DNA of 64,000 nt from Aquarana catesbeiana (taxonomy: Eukaryota > Chordata > Amphibia > Anura > Ranidae). The notes beneath the pieces are model-generated. The model had not been told where the DNA came from and did not search any database. It saw only the letters and a list, made by a program, of their open reading frames with translations. Positions 53,087 through 64,000 of the stretch are shown one piece after another. Position 1 is the stretch's first letter. Each line of letters starts with the position of its first letter. The stretch covers positions 35,232,257-35,296,256 of the forward strand of contig NC_133336.1 in assembly GCF_042186555.1 (NCBI RefSeq). The letters are read 5' to 3'. The translations under genes were made by a program, and so were the position numbers.

Positions 53087-53893
53087 CAGTGGTTCTCAAC
53101 CTGGGGGTCGGGACCCCCTCAGGGGTCAAATGACTATTTGCCAGGGGTCACCAAATCCTGGGCTGTTCCTGAAGCCCGCACCACTCTCCCAGCCTTTTTG
53201 CGGCTGCTCAGCAGGGCTGTCCCTGGAGCTTGTGGTCGCTGAGCTGGGCTGTTCCTGAAGGCCGCCCACTAAGCCTCTACGCAGCCGCCCATTCACGGCA
53301 TGGCTGGGGGGCAGAGACTAGAGGCCAGCTGACTGGTGAGGAATCTGAAGTGGGAGAGGCTGAAGGAGACCCTATCTCCTGATGCCGGCATTGGTGTCAC
53401 TGCTACAAGACACCAAAAAGTCCAGCAGCACTGCCACTGATCCCCCCCCTAGCACCGCCACTCATCCCACCCCCCCACCACCACCACCACCACCACCAAA
53501 GAGTAAGAGAAGGAATAAAAATAGAGAATACATGGAAGGGAGAGGAAAAGAGGGGGGGGACAAAGAAAAAGGGAGAGAAAGAACAAGAAAGACGGCTAGA
53601 GGGAGGGATGGGAGGAAAAAAACAAGAAATTAGGATAGAGAGAGATAAAAGGGAAAGAAAGGAGAACAAAGAGAAAGAGTGGTACATCCTAAAATACCAT
53701 AAGGGGTTTTAATACTGTACGAGTGGAAGGGACTCAAGGAACGCTAAATGTCCATGGGTTAGGGGCACAAATTACTTGTATTGCCTTGGGTGCTGACAAC
53801 CCACCCTACGAAAATAATTTTACTGTTAGGGGTCCCCACAACTTGGGAGATTTTATCAAGGGGTCCCAGCACTAGAAGGGTTGAGAACCACTG
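53087..53893. mobile_element. hAT element (SPIN/Charlie-like ends), 807 bp, non-autonomous
   Basis: Left CAGTGGTTCTCAACCTGGGG, right reversed CAGTGGTTCTCAACCCTTCT. Flanks ATTTAGAG at 53079-53086 and 53894-53901: perfect 8-bp duplication. 'ggtcgggaccccctcagggg' follows the left end as in SPIN-type hAT elements. The interior has a CCACCA run (53470-53500) and a purine-rich tract (53510-53690); no transposase remains. Confidence 0.92.
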
Positions 53894-54197
53894 ATTTAGA
53901 GTGAGACAAAATGTATACAAACACCAGCACACAGCAAACATAAGGATATAAATGAATAAAAGACACCGTGACAAAATACTTTACTAATAAACCTAACAAA
54001 CCGAAAGCCTAACTACAACTAACTATGTACAATATGAACAAAATGGGGAACACAGAAAGGCAGGAAAAACTGGAGGTGCAGGGAGCAGATGTGAAGGGGG
54101 AATCAAAACTGGCAAAAGGAACAAGAGAATGGATCTAGGTACAGAGCAGGTGAAAGGCCAGGATTACTGGCAACATGATCTAGCAGCAGCAAAACAC

Positions 54198-54652
54198 TTA
54201 AAGAATTTGTAAAGTCTCACAGTTTCTCACCTTAATGCATTTATGTATTAAGGTGAAAAACCTTCTGTACTGCAGCTACCCCCCAGACCCCTCCTTTTCC
54301 TTACCTGAACCCGATCATTCCGACCGCTGTTTCAGGTCCTCACTGGATAGATTGATAGCAGCAGGAGCCATTGTCTCCCTCTGCTGTCAATCAAATTCAG
54401 TGACGCTGGAGTCGAGGACGGGACCGAGTCCTGCTGTCTCTGTCAATGGATGCAGCAGCAGGACTCGGGAGCACTCCAGCACGAGTGCCCCCCCATGGAA
54501 TGTGGTTCTCTGTGGAGGCACCCGATGAAGATGAGGAGCCAGGAATGGAGGATCGAGGCAGCTCTGTGCAAAACCCTTGCACAGAGCTGGTAAGTATAAC
54601 ATGTTTGTTATTTAAAAAAATAAAAATAAAAAATCCTTACAATCAGTTGAAG
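54198..54652. mobile_element. TTAA MITE ('cttaatgcatttatgtatta' family)
   Basis: TTAA at 54198. 'tcaccttaatgcatttatgt' and 'acagagctggtaagtataac' match 47.2-48.2 and, reversed, 25.1-25.65 kb. The right end near 'ccttacaatca' lacks TTAA. Confidence 0.6.
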
Positions 54653-57600
54653 CAAGAGGCACCAAAAGGGAGTACCTAAATATCCTCCCAGCAACCAGCA
54701 TCAGATGGAGACTGATTACTGGAAACTGCTGGCTGTTGGAAGACACCTGCTGGTGAACAGTGGAACTGAATCCTCCACCCAGGGAACCACAGTGCCACTA
54801 GCAGGTGACCCAGGTCATGACAGTTTTTTAGGTACACACAGTGCAGTACAAATTTGCAACCCATTTCTTCCCCCCAAAGCAGCATAGGAATCCATGACTA
54901 GAGAATTTGTCAACCTTCGGTCCTCATACTTATAATAAAGACACAAAACTGCATGACGTGGGTTTAAATGGCCACAGCAGCCATTTTATTAACAAATTAA
55001 TGAATAACATAAATAACATAAATAGAACAATTTCAACAATGCAAATTTAACAATGTAACCAGGAGAGGGTCTTTGGGTGTCCTTAAGCCACACTTTATAT
55101 CTATAATCGACCTCAGCCGCGCACCACCTGGCTCACAGACGTTGTGACTCACACATTGTAGACCTTCCCCTAGGGTACATAGCTCCTGGGAGAACCACCA
55201 ACAACCAACCAGGTGGAAGCGCCATACCCTAGATGGGCCCCCAATTCTTTTTCCCTTAGTCATGACAAACCTCTGTCTATTCTCTCTCCTCCGGGTCGCA
55301 CTTTCTTGTATCTAGTAAAGTGAATTACATGAATAACACTGCTCATTGTATAAATGAACTGGGTTTTTTTTGCTAATACTAACATATATCAGAGTACCAA
55401 GAATCTTTTTTGGTGCCATCATTAGTGGGTGCCAATCAACTGCTAAGCATTAAGCAACGGTATAATAGAAGATGCCCTGTCCTAGGGCCACATAGCTAGG
55501 TCAGAGTGATGACACTAGGACTTCTCCCAGGATCCTGGCAAAGCTGAGGATCCCAACATCTTATAGTAATGTACTCATGCATAGTGCTAGAGCACCTTCC
55601 TGAGCTTCTCACCTTTCCCGGAATCCTGGGAGAAAGTCCCAGTGACATCACAGATGTCTACATGAAGTGGCCAGAAGACCAAGGTGTAATGTAACAATGT
55701 TTTACTTTTTTCTGATTAATTGCCATCAAGAAGCAGAAGCCCTGCTTCTCCCAAAGGGGCCTCTTGTTAGTAGTGGGAAAAGGTCTACTGGTGGGAAACC
55801 AGGGATAATGCCGTTGATTAGTCCTTTGCCTTCCGCCTGCTTTTTTCAGGTATTGCTTTTAAAGATCAGTTCCTCTTTAAAAGAAATGAATAGCTGACGT
55901 TTATAAAATATTCTATGAAATAATAGGGACCACAATTCTATTTCCTGAGCCTTTTCCTGCATCTATTAAAAGTCATATCCTTACAGCTCTCAGTTATGAT
56001 AACCAATATACTGTACATTTGTGTAGAATAACAGATCCATATTCTTTAGTGACGGATGTGCCATATTGCTTTATAGTGGAAGCGATCAATAATATTTTCC
56101 TTTTGCATTCTTTTCACCTACATATGCACAATGTCTGTTTCGTTAAAGGTATTTACAGAGAGCTTTTTTTTACAGTAAGTACCTACTCTGGGGGCACATC
56201 ATACACTTATCTTTTCTCTAAACAGAAATGAAGGATAAACTATATTGATCCCACTAATAAGATCAAAAGATAAATTCTCTTTTATGTTCCTTCTTACTTT
56301 ATCTGATCAGTCTCTGCTCCTTTGGGTTGATAGTTCATTCTCATTTCTGAGAGCTTTTAACTAATAACGTATGTTTCATCTCTAAGGTTTTGAAACTCTA
56401 CAAAGCCCATGGCAACGTGTCAACCCTGCTCCACACAAAACGTACTCTTGCCCTTTATTCCAGTCAACTCATCATGCTCTCAGGTTTAAGACTTCCTTTT
56501 TCCTGTGGTCTTCTCTACAACACTCCTCAACATGCCACTTGAGACCCTCCTAATCTTCAGATTTTGAATGACACTTGTAAAATTCTCAATACCTTGTATA
56601 GCTTATATGTCCCTTCAGAGGCAGAAAATTACCAATAGGCATGGTAGAACCATCTGTGAAGGTGCCATTGTTGGAGGAACGCCCATTCCAAGCCAGAATT
56701 AAAGTTATCTTATATACATATTATAGTGGGCCTTTGTGGCTTAATATGTCAGGGCCACCGCCCCATAATAAATAGCAGCATTACAAAAATCTGTAGAGAA
56801 AAATGTTTATTATATACAGTATGCTTACTCCATGTCCTGCTTCTGCTGATGGTACCTAGGCAAAGGTGACATCATGATCCCTTTAGTCTAGAGAGATCCT
56901 AGGAATGTTAAAAAGAGGAACACAAGGGGGCGACAGCTAGAAGAGCCGCTTGTGACTGCAAACAGCGTGTTGTCACAAACCGTTTGAGAAAGGAACACTT
57001 CAGACATAGGTGTTCTGAAGTGCATCTCCACAGCAACCAGCCCACCCCAGGTGTGACATTTTGTGTCCCGCAGTGGCTCTCCTCACCTCCTGAAACATTG
57101 GACTTGGTTTCCTCACTGACAACAACATGCTGTTCGCTGTCACAAGCAGCTCCTCTGATGGACAGCTTCCGTCCAGTGTGGCATTCCTGCAGATTTTATT
57201 TGATTTTATATTTCTGCATTTGGCTTTTAATTGTAATAAACCCATTGAAGCTGGCACTCCTTTGTGTTTCTTTTTTGTAATTTTAGAGATTTGTTCCTGT
57301 CTCAGGTGGAGCTACTTACTAAAGTACAACACCCTTCCTATGGGATTTTTATGAACTTCTTATGAACATTTATGAACTACCTATGCTACACTACACAAGC
57401 ATATCTTTACATTTATCTAGGGGGGTAGAGTCTAACTCATGTGGATGGTGCATTAGCATTTGTTTGCGCAACAATGTTGAGTATCCTAAATCTCTTGAGA
57501 AGACATTCCTGCACTATATATTTGAAACTTCTTGCTAGATTTGGGATACTCAGCATTTCCCAGCATCTCTCTGGAAGGATTATGACATTACACGCTGCAG

Positions 57601-57960
57601 TTTGGAAGCCAGGGAGTAAGGTGAGTATATTTAACTACTATTTTCCCTACATTTTTTTTTTCGTTTTACTTTTATGCTGCTGTGCAATACTGTATGTGAT
57701 TTGATTTATTAAGCAGATCTTACTATTTACTGCAAGGTCAGCTTTAACTTCCTGGAGACCTATTAATCTTATTTCTTAGAATAAATAAGGCAGTGCAAAA
57801 TGCAATGAGAATGTAAAGAGTGCAGCAATCGAAGCAACCGATGTAATATTTCATTGGCCAGATTTGGTGAAAGATGACTGTAACCTGCTTGGCTTGGTTA
57901 CAACACTGCAAATTCGGGTCGGAGGTTATTTTTCTTGTTTGGGGGGGGTGCAGCCATAGG
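54653..57960. other. No gene or repeat recognised (3.3 kb)
   Basis: Mostly AT-rich, frames below about 100 codons on both strands, none with a recognisable domain. This is the longest stretch of apparently single-copy sequence in the window and the likeliest place for intronic or intergenic host DNA. Confidence 0.4.
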
Positions 57961-57964
57961 AAAA

Positions 57965-58130
57965 ATAACGCACAGAGTACAGCTGGCAGGAGTGCATGAT
58001 GCACAGAGCTCAGGGGTCCGGAGTGAAGATACAGAGTACAGGGGTCAGAATGGCATAATGCACAGAGTGCAGGGGACAGGGGTGCATAATGCATACAGTG
58101 CAGGGTTGAAAGTGCCAGGGTCAGGAATGC
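57965..58130 (-). repeat. 31-bp minisatellite, locus C (degenerate)
   Basis: About five diverged units of 'gtgcataatgcacagagtgc' plus 'aggggtcagga', in locus B orientation. Confidence 0.7.
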
Positions 58131-58139
58131 TAAAGCAGT

Positions 58140-58930
58140 ACAGAGCTTTCCCCCCAGTACAGCTTCCCGCATGTACAGATCTTCCTTCCAGCACAGCTCC
58201 CACCAAGTACAGATCGCCCCCCCCAGCACAGCTCCTACCAAGTACAGATCTCCAACCCCCAGCACAGCTCCCACCAAGTACAGATCTTCCCCCCAGTACA
58301 GATTTTCCCCCTCTTAGTACAGCTCTCCCAGCACAGCTCCCACCAAGTACAGATCTTCCCCCCAGTACAGATTCCCCCTCTTAGTACAGCTCTCCCAGCA
58401 CAGATCTCCCTCCAGTACAGCTCTCCCCAGTACAGAAGAACAGATCTTCCCTTTGTGCTAATCTCTCCACCAGCACTGTTCCCCCAAATACAGATATTCC
58501 CACCAGTATAGATCTCCTCTCCCAGTATAACTCCCCCCGTACAGATCTCCCCACCCTCTTTAGTACAGCTCTTCGAGCACAGAGTCCCCGTTTGTTTGCC
58601 CCCCCAGCACAAATCCCCCCCCCAGTACAGATCCCCCCCTCCAGTACAGTTCATACCAGTGCAGATCTTCCTCCCCTTAGTACAGATACCCCCTCTAGTA
58701 CAGCTCCCCCCAGTACAGATCTCCCTGTTAGTGCAGCTCCCTCCCAGTACAGATCCCCCCTACAGTGCAATTCTGCCCAGTACAGATCCCCCCTACAGTG
58801 CAACTCTGCCCAGTACAGATCCCTCTCCAGTGCAACTCTGCCCAGTACAAATCCCCCCATTCACTGCAGCTCTCCCCAGTACAGCACCTTCAGTACAGAT
58901 CTTCCCACTTAGTACAGATCCCCCCTCCAC
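58140..58930 (+). repeat. AGTACAG minisatellite
   Basis: Irregular units of about 18-25 bp on 'cccagtacagatctcccccc' and 'cccagcacagctcccaccaa'. A longer unit (about 100 bp around 58230-58390) is duplicated. It directly follows locus C and may have grown from it, since both contain 'acagagc/agtacag'. Confidence 0.88.
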
Positions 58931-60727
58931 CATGAAACACACTCACCAGTGAAACCAGGCAATTCAGAGTGATAGGAAGTCCTCTTTCAGCCAAGTAGGA
59001 GATAAGGAAATCTTCCCACTCGCTCTGAACTGCAGCGGACTGTGTCAGACCTGACAGGTAGCAGAGGCCGTGGCTACAGTGTGCAGAAACTGCTAACTGA
59101 CAGCAGCAGCTGCACCACTGATGCTCTGGGGAGGGGGTTTAGACCCCCTTATCCCCCCCTTATCTATGCCCCTTGGCAGCATGGTCCTGTGTCTTTGCTG
59201 ACCAATGAGTGCTTGCCTATGCAATCATTATGATAGATACTCACTTTAGGACTATGTATCGCAGTGTACAGTGTATGGACCGCTACGCTGGCAGCACAGG
59301 GCATCATGGCTGCTATGTGCAGTAAGACCCAGAGGGGTGCCCAGGATATTTGGAGTTAGTTTACGTTTTCTATATTTCTTGAGTGTGAAACATAAATGTG
59401 AAGCACACATCAACGTAAAATTTGGCTTCAGTAGGTCACGGGGAACTCAGACATAGGTTGACTGCAACGCGGCCGCAGCATTTCCTGGTTAGGCAGTTCA
59501 CTGATTGCACTTGTTGTCTATAACCGCTCTTGAAATAAGCTTGCATTTGCGTATTGTTTTAATATGCAGATGTGTGCATCTCCTGTGTCGGCTTCTGCTG
59601 ATTTTCATATACCTCCTGTCTGTATCGAATCTGTCCTGAGGCGTCTCACCCGCTCTACAAACAGAATTACAGAGTAATCTCTTATTTATATTCTAATTGG
59701 CAGGATGTAAAAAGCAATAAGACATTAATTTATTTGACCTTTTCAGATTTCCCAGCTAGCTAGGCTGACGGTTTGTTATTTCTTTAAAGTGTTATTAAAA
59801 TTTCTGTGTCATGTTTGCAGTCTCTTCAAATCCATCACCTGCGAATGAAGATGTCCACCCAAATCCCAAATCAAATATGACATGAAAAGCGTCCAACGCG
59901 TAACAAGAAAAACGATCACTGTGGTGCCTGTTCAAATGGACACAACCTTGCCGTCAACCATGGACTTTGCAATTAAAATGCTCAAAATAGTTCAATTATT
60001 ATGTATGCCACAGATCAAAGAGTGACATCAAGCAAGGGTACCAAATACCCCCCCGGGTGCCTACTTAAAAGACTGTCACCATCAAAACTGGCAGTGTGAA
60101 GAAATGCATAAATTCCATGTGCAAATGATGTGGTGATTAAAGAGTCAGTCCACCAAAAACTAATATTTAGTTCATGGTAGATGCGAGAGAGTTAAAACGA
60201 AGGCTTCGTTTACACTTGCGGTTGGGGTTCAGTAAAAGAAATAGGTGGTTGAGCTTAGTGGAAGAAAAAGCTAATTCAAATATTCTTAAAATTGTTACCT
60301 TCTCCCTCCTTCTACCTATCCTGCATATCCTGTATAAAAAAATTCTGTGTACTCTCAATTTTTAATCGGGTCCAGTTCTGTGATCCAGCACATTTGGCTT
60401 GCCTGGGTCAGTGACTGGCTGCTGCAAGAGAATGCCAACAATGGCTGAGCCATGGGAGCCTATGGATGACATCACAACTTTGGGAATTCGCAGCCATTGT
60501 TGAACGCAGGGGATCCAGATTTGCTGAATCACATAAGTGGACTGGACCAAAAAAAAAGGTAAAGTGTACAGATCTTTTTTTTTATACAGGGTGTGCAGGA
60601 TGGGTAAGGGGAGGGGGGAGGAAATGTTTTTACGAATAGTTAGAGGTGATTGCAGAATTGGGAGGGTCAGGTCACTCAAGTAGAAACATGACCACTCAAT
60701 GAAGTTGGACAAGAAGTGATTTAACCT
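58931..60727. other. No gene recognised; one possible retroelement fragment
   Basis: Near 59890 'gaaaagcgtccaacgcgtaa' recalls the 'acgcgttt' motifs of 46.4 and 62.5 kb. 60135 starts 'ttaaagagtcagtccaccaa', possibly a decayed TTAA MITE. Otherwise nothing seen. Confidence 0.35.
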
Positions 60728-61779
60728 TTAACACTTGCCTGCTGGGCACTTTTACCCCCTTCGTGCCCAGAGCAATTTTCAGCTTTCGGCGCTGTCACAT
60801 TTTAAATGACAATTGTGTGGTCATGCAACACTGTACCCATATGACATTTTATCATTTTTGTTCCACACAAATAGAGCTTTCTTTTGGTGGCATTTAATCA
60901 CCACTGGGTTTTTGATTTTTTGCTAAACGAATAAATCCAAAAATTAAAAAAAAACAAAAACAAATTTTTTTATAGTTTGTTATAAAATTTTACAAACAGG
61001 TAATTTTTCTTTTTTACCGATGTGTGCTGATGAGGCTTCACTGATAGGTTGCACTGATTGGCACTGACAAGGCAGCACTGGTGGACAGTGCTGAGGAGGC
61101 ACTGGTGGACACTGATGAGGCGGCACTGGTGGACACTGATGAGGAGGCACTGGTGGACACTGATGAGGAGGCACTGGTGGACACTGATGAGGAGGCACTG
61201 GTGGACACTGATGAGGAGGCACTGTTGGGCACTGATGAAGCTGCACTGATATGCAGCACTGATGGATGGCACTGATGGTCACTGATAGGCGGCACTACTG
61301 GTCACTGATAGGCGGCACTGATAGATGGCACTGATGGTCACTGATAGGTGGCACTGATAGGTGGCACTGATGGATACTGATAGGTGGCACTGATAGGTGG
61401 CACTGATTGATACTGATAGGTGGCACTGATAAGGAGGCACTGATTGGCAGCACTGGTGGGCACTGTAGGGACTGCACTGATAATCAAGGCACTGATAATC
61501 AGTGCCCTAATTATAAGTGTACATTTCCCTTTTAGAGAACCAGGTTATCAGCTCTCTTCTCCTTTCCTCAAGCTGTCAGCATAAGGAAAGGAGTGCCGAT
61601 AACCAGCTTATATTTACATCAGTGATCAGCTGTGATTGGACATAGCGGATCACGTGGTAAAGAGCCGCTGATTGGCTTTTTACCTCAATCTGTGAATAGC
61701 AGTGTCCTCCGGACACTGATCACAGAGTGCGCCCACCTGCAGCCGTCATTCGGTTATAGCCAGGTCACCAAGAGGTTAA
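60728..61779. mobile_element. TTAA element carrying the CACTGAT minisatellite
   Basis: TTAA at 60728 and 61776; left TTAACACTTGCCTGCTGGGC, right reversed TTAACCTCTTGGTGACCTGG. Same layout as 36669-40286 without its insertion: 'aatagagctttcttttggtg' near 60870, then the minisatellite (61025-61500; 21-bp units 'tggtggacactgatgaggag' prominent), then 'gatcagctgtgattggacat'. Confidence 0.78.
61025..61500 (+). repeat. CACTGAT minisatellite
   Basis: First half: six or seven 27-bp units of 'ggcactggtggacactgatg' plus 'aggagg' type. Second half: 10-bp-register 'cactgatagg' units as at 39.3 kb. Open in several frames; not coding. Confidence 0.9.
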
Positions 61780-61802
61780 ACTGAGTAAGGGGGTTTTTAC
61801 TG

Positions 61803-62242
61803 TTATGCCCCGTACACACGGTCGGATTTTCCGACAGAAAATGTGTGATAGAACCTTGTTGTCGGAAATTCCTACCGTGTTTAGGCTCCATCACACATTT
61901 TCCATCGGATTTCCCGACACAAAAAGTTTGAGAGCAGGATATAAAATTTTCCGACAACAAAATCCGTTGTCGGAAATTCCGATCGTGTGTACATAAATCC
62001 GACGGACAAAGTGCCACGCATGCTCAGAATAAATAAAGAGATGAAAGCTATTGGCCACTGCCCCGTTTATAGTCCCGGCGTACGTGTTTTACGTCACCGC
62101 GTTCAGAATGATCAGATTTTCCGACAACTTTGTGTGACCGTGTGTATGCAAGACAAGTTTGAGCCAACATCCGTCAGAAAAAATCCTAGGATTTTGTTGT
62201 CGGAATGTCCGATCAATGTCCGACGGTGTGTACGGGGCATTA
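61803..62242. mobile_element. PIF/Harbinger-like MITE, TTATGCCCCGTACAC ends
   Basis: Left TTATGCCCCGTACACACGGT, right reversed TAATGCCCCGTACACACCGT. Shared interior 'attttccgacaacaaaatcc' with 50.8 kb. Confidence 0.82.
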
Positions 62243-62460
62243 GAGTGGTAAAGATGTGGAACTCCCTTTCACAAGCTGTGGTTTCAACAGAAAGTGTTGC
62301 TAATTTCAAAAGACTCTTGTGTCCTATTGAACACAATATACAGGGATATGGGAAGTAGTAGAGACATAAATACACACACCCACACCTGCAGGTTGAACTG
62401 GATAGACTGGTGTCTTTATTCAACCTTACCAACTATATAGTAGGGAAAGGAAGTCCTAAT
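62243..62460 (+). pseudogene. LINE ORF2 C-terminal and 3' end fragment
   Basis: A 37-codon stretch (62248-62358) reads VVKMWNSLSQAVVSTESVAN then FKRLL, the typical last segment of L2/CR1/Rex-type LINE proteins ('WNSLP..VV...S...FK..L'). It is followed by 'gttgaactggatagactggt gtc' style 3' text common in such LINEs. Severely 5' truncated, immediately after a MITE. Confidence 0.6.
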
Positions 62461-63052
62461 AAGTTGCACATCACAGCAAAACCTTGTAAGGTGTAGGACA
62501 GCCTCAGCCCGGGCTCCAACCAGGCCACGCGCTCCCAACGCGTTTCACTCCACCCCCAGGGCTTAATCATGAACTGGTGTCTTTGTTCAATCTTAACAAG
62601 TATGTAACTATGTAAGAGTTACTTTACTACCACTTTAAACTGCAAAGGCAGCAGGACAGGGGGGTACATATGCCGCGGTCATGATGCACGGCATATGTAC
62701 CCCCTTGACCCTCTGTTGATTTCAGAGGACAGTACCATCACCAAATGTGATCCATTCAAGTGAAATCCATTCAAGAAAAACACTAGGATTGTGGTTGCAG
62801 TGTGGAATTACCACTGAAAAATGCTGTTTTCCCACTGAAAAGAAAAAAAAAGGCATTCGGGAGACAACAGTGTGGCCCCCTGAATGCCTGTTAGCCGGGC
62901 CTGGACTGCTCTGTAGATGGCTTTTCTTTTTTTTAGCAGACCTACGCAGGTGTAAACAAGCCCTATCGCTCAAATAATTATGTAACATCCTTCCTACAAA
63001 AAAAGGTATTACTCACCTCTCCAGCTTCCCCTGCCACCCATATCTGCTGTAT
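62461..63052. other. No gene; contains a short hairpin
   Basis: Includes 'ctcccaacgcgtttcactcc' near 62532 (see 46.4 kb) and the perfect hairpin 62660-62675 / 62689-62704 (GGGGGTACATATGCCG). Nothing else recognised. Confidence 0.4.
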
Positions 63053-63894
63053 TTAACCCCTTCGCGATGACCACACACATATATGCGGCCTCACCAAAGT
63101 GGGCTTTTTTCCGTGGGGTCGCATATATACGTAACTCCCTTTGTGCTGGGAGCTCACCGCACAGTACGCATCCAGTCACTGTGAGCCCTCCCCTGGGTTT
63201 CCTTCCTCTTTTGGATGTAGAGAGAGATACATTGTATCTTCCTCTTCTTGCAGGAGAGCAATTGTAAACAAATCCAAGTGTGTAAAAAAAAAAAAAAATC
63301 TAATAAAAATTAAAAACAAAGAATAAAAAATAAATTAAAAAAATAAAGAAAATAATAACAATATCAAGGTTACCAGGGTTATTGTTGGGTCAAGGTCGGG
63401 GTCAAAGGTCATGGTCAGCATATTTTGGGTAATAAAAAAAAGCAAAACAAAATATTTTTTAATTGGTGTCAGTTGGAATCAGTGTCGGTGTTGGTGCAAA
63501 AAAATGTCTGGGCTGTACTATGGGTACAAACAACAACTAACATACACATATGTGGTATCACTGCAATCGTCAGGCGCAGGAGAATACATTTTGCTTTGTT
63601 TCATTGGTGGTAAATTATCATAATAGCAAGAAATATACAGCTAATTGTATAAAAAAAAATGTTTTACTATTTTGGGACAGTTTTCTTTTGATAATAATGA
63701 AAAAAAATCAGGAGATAGCCATTACCATTTACCATCAAAATAATGCGGAATTTGTCCAGAAAAAGCGCGGTATAATTCACATGGATAAACTAAGTAGTTG
63801 TGACGATATGTACAGTTTTACTCACACATGTCAAAGTTGCAAAATTGAGCTTAGGTTTTTAGATTTGTGTTACCCTTAGGTGTGAAGGGATTAA
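63053..63894. mobile_element. TTAA element with TTAACCCCTTC ends
   Basis: TTAA at 63053-63056 and 63891-63894; left TTAACCCCTTCGCGATGACC, right reversed TTAATCCCTTCACACCTAAG. 842 bp, AT-rich interior, no transposase. TTAA plus CCC start is typical of piggyBac-mobilised elements. Confidence 0.75.
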
Positions 63895-64000
63895 TCTGCT
63901 TTATACATAATGCATTCCGTCACCTTCTGTGATTGTCAGATTCCTTGTTCCCTGCTACATGAATTTCACACTCCTCCTGTACAGGGACTGCAAGAGGCTA

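Noticed and set aside
57000..57354. Possible small exons in otherwise unique sequence
   Set aside because: Short frames without domains or convincing splice-site pairs; cannot be supported from sequence alone.
60970..61295. HQC-rich or EEALVDTD-repeat proteins
   Set aside because: CACTGAT minisatellite inside a TTAA element.

Overview
The window reads as gene-poor nuclear DNA from a vertebrate with a large, repeat-rich genome. The best fit is a frog, probably ranid-like. This rests on the mix of elements: DIRS-type tyrosine-recombinase retrotransposon, Gmr1-type Ty3/gypsy element, Tc1-like and piggyBac-like elements, and dense MITE families that I associate with ranid genomes. Species is not determined. 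I find no convincing host protein-coding gene, rRNA or tRNA. Long open stretches at 13.4-14.5, 15.2-20.9, 37.6-39.1, 48.8-50.0 and 51.9-52.6 kb are tandem repeats that happen to lack stop codons.

0-13 kb is retrotransposon territory. A minus-strand Gmr1-like gypsy provirus (about 1440-5569) encodes, in transcription order, gag (SCAN-like capsid part and zinc knuckle), protease, integrase, then RT/RNase H. Integrase ahead of RT is the inverse of ordinary gypsy. Its 5' LTR is reduced to about 92 bp by a deletion, and every gene is broken. Next come a TA-flanked MITE (5603-5938) and a dead Tc1-like element (5963-6916). A plus-strand DIRS-like element follows (about 6917-12845): SR-rich gag-like ORF1, RT/RNase H/methylase-like pol, and tyrosine recombinase. 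Its pol is split by a 620-bp insertion with a 16-bp target duplication.

13-27 kb is satellite territory. A 31-bp minisatellite (13.35-14.54 kb) reappears in opposite orientation at 43.4-44.6 and, degenerate, at 58.0 kb. A TTAA-flanked MITE (14670-21230) contains a hAT element (14965-21146), and that hAT contains about 5.6 kb of a 23-bp satellite. A tandem array with a unit of about 420 bp (about 21.97-27.0 kb) is interrupted by further TTAA elements.

27-48 kb is a nested field of DNA transposons. It holds a 5.55-kb piggyBac derivative whose transposase was gutted to its N- and C-termini and whose right half is a palindromic array of roughly 390-bp monomers. A second TTAA element is expanded by a 10-bp-register minisatellite and split by a hAT element that itself holds 1.4 kb of (TTTC)n. 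Several MITE families sit inside one another with readable target duplications.

48-64 kb has a 30-bp minisatellite, two hAT MITEs with perfect 8-bp duplications, CT-rich and AGTACAG-type minisatellites, more TTAA and PIF/Harbinger-like MITEs, a LINE 3' fragment, and about 5 kb with nothing recognisable.

The recurring theme is tandem-repeat expansion inside cut-and-paste transposons, with several layers of insertion that can be ordered in time from target-site duplications. Coordinates of degenerate elements are approximate where stated.
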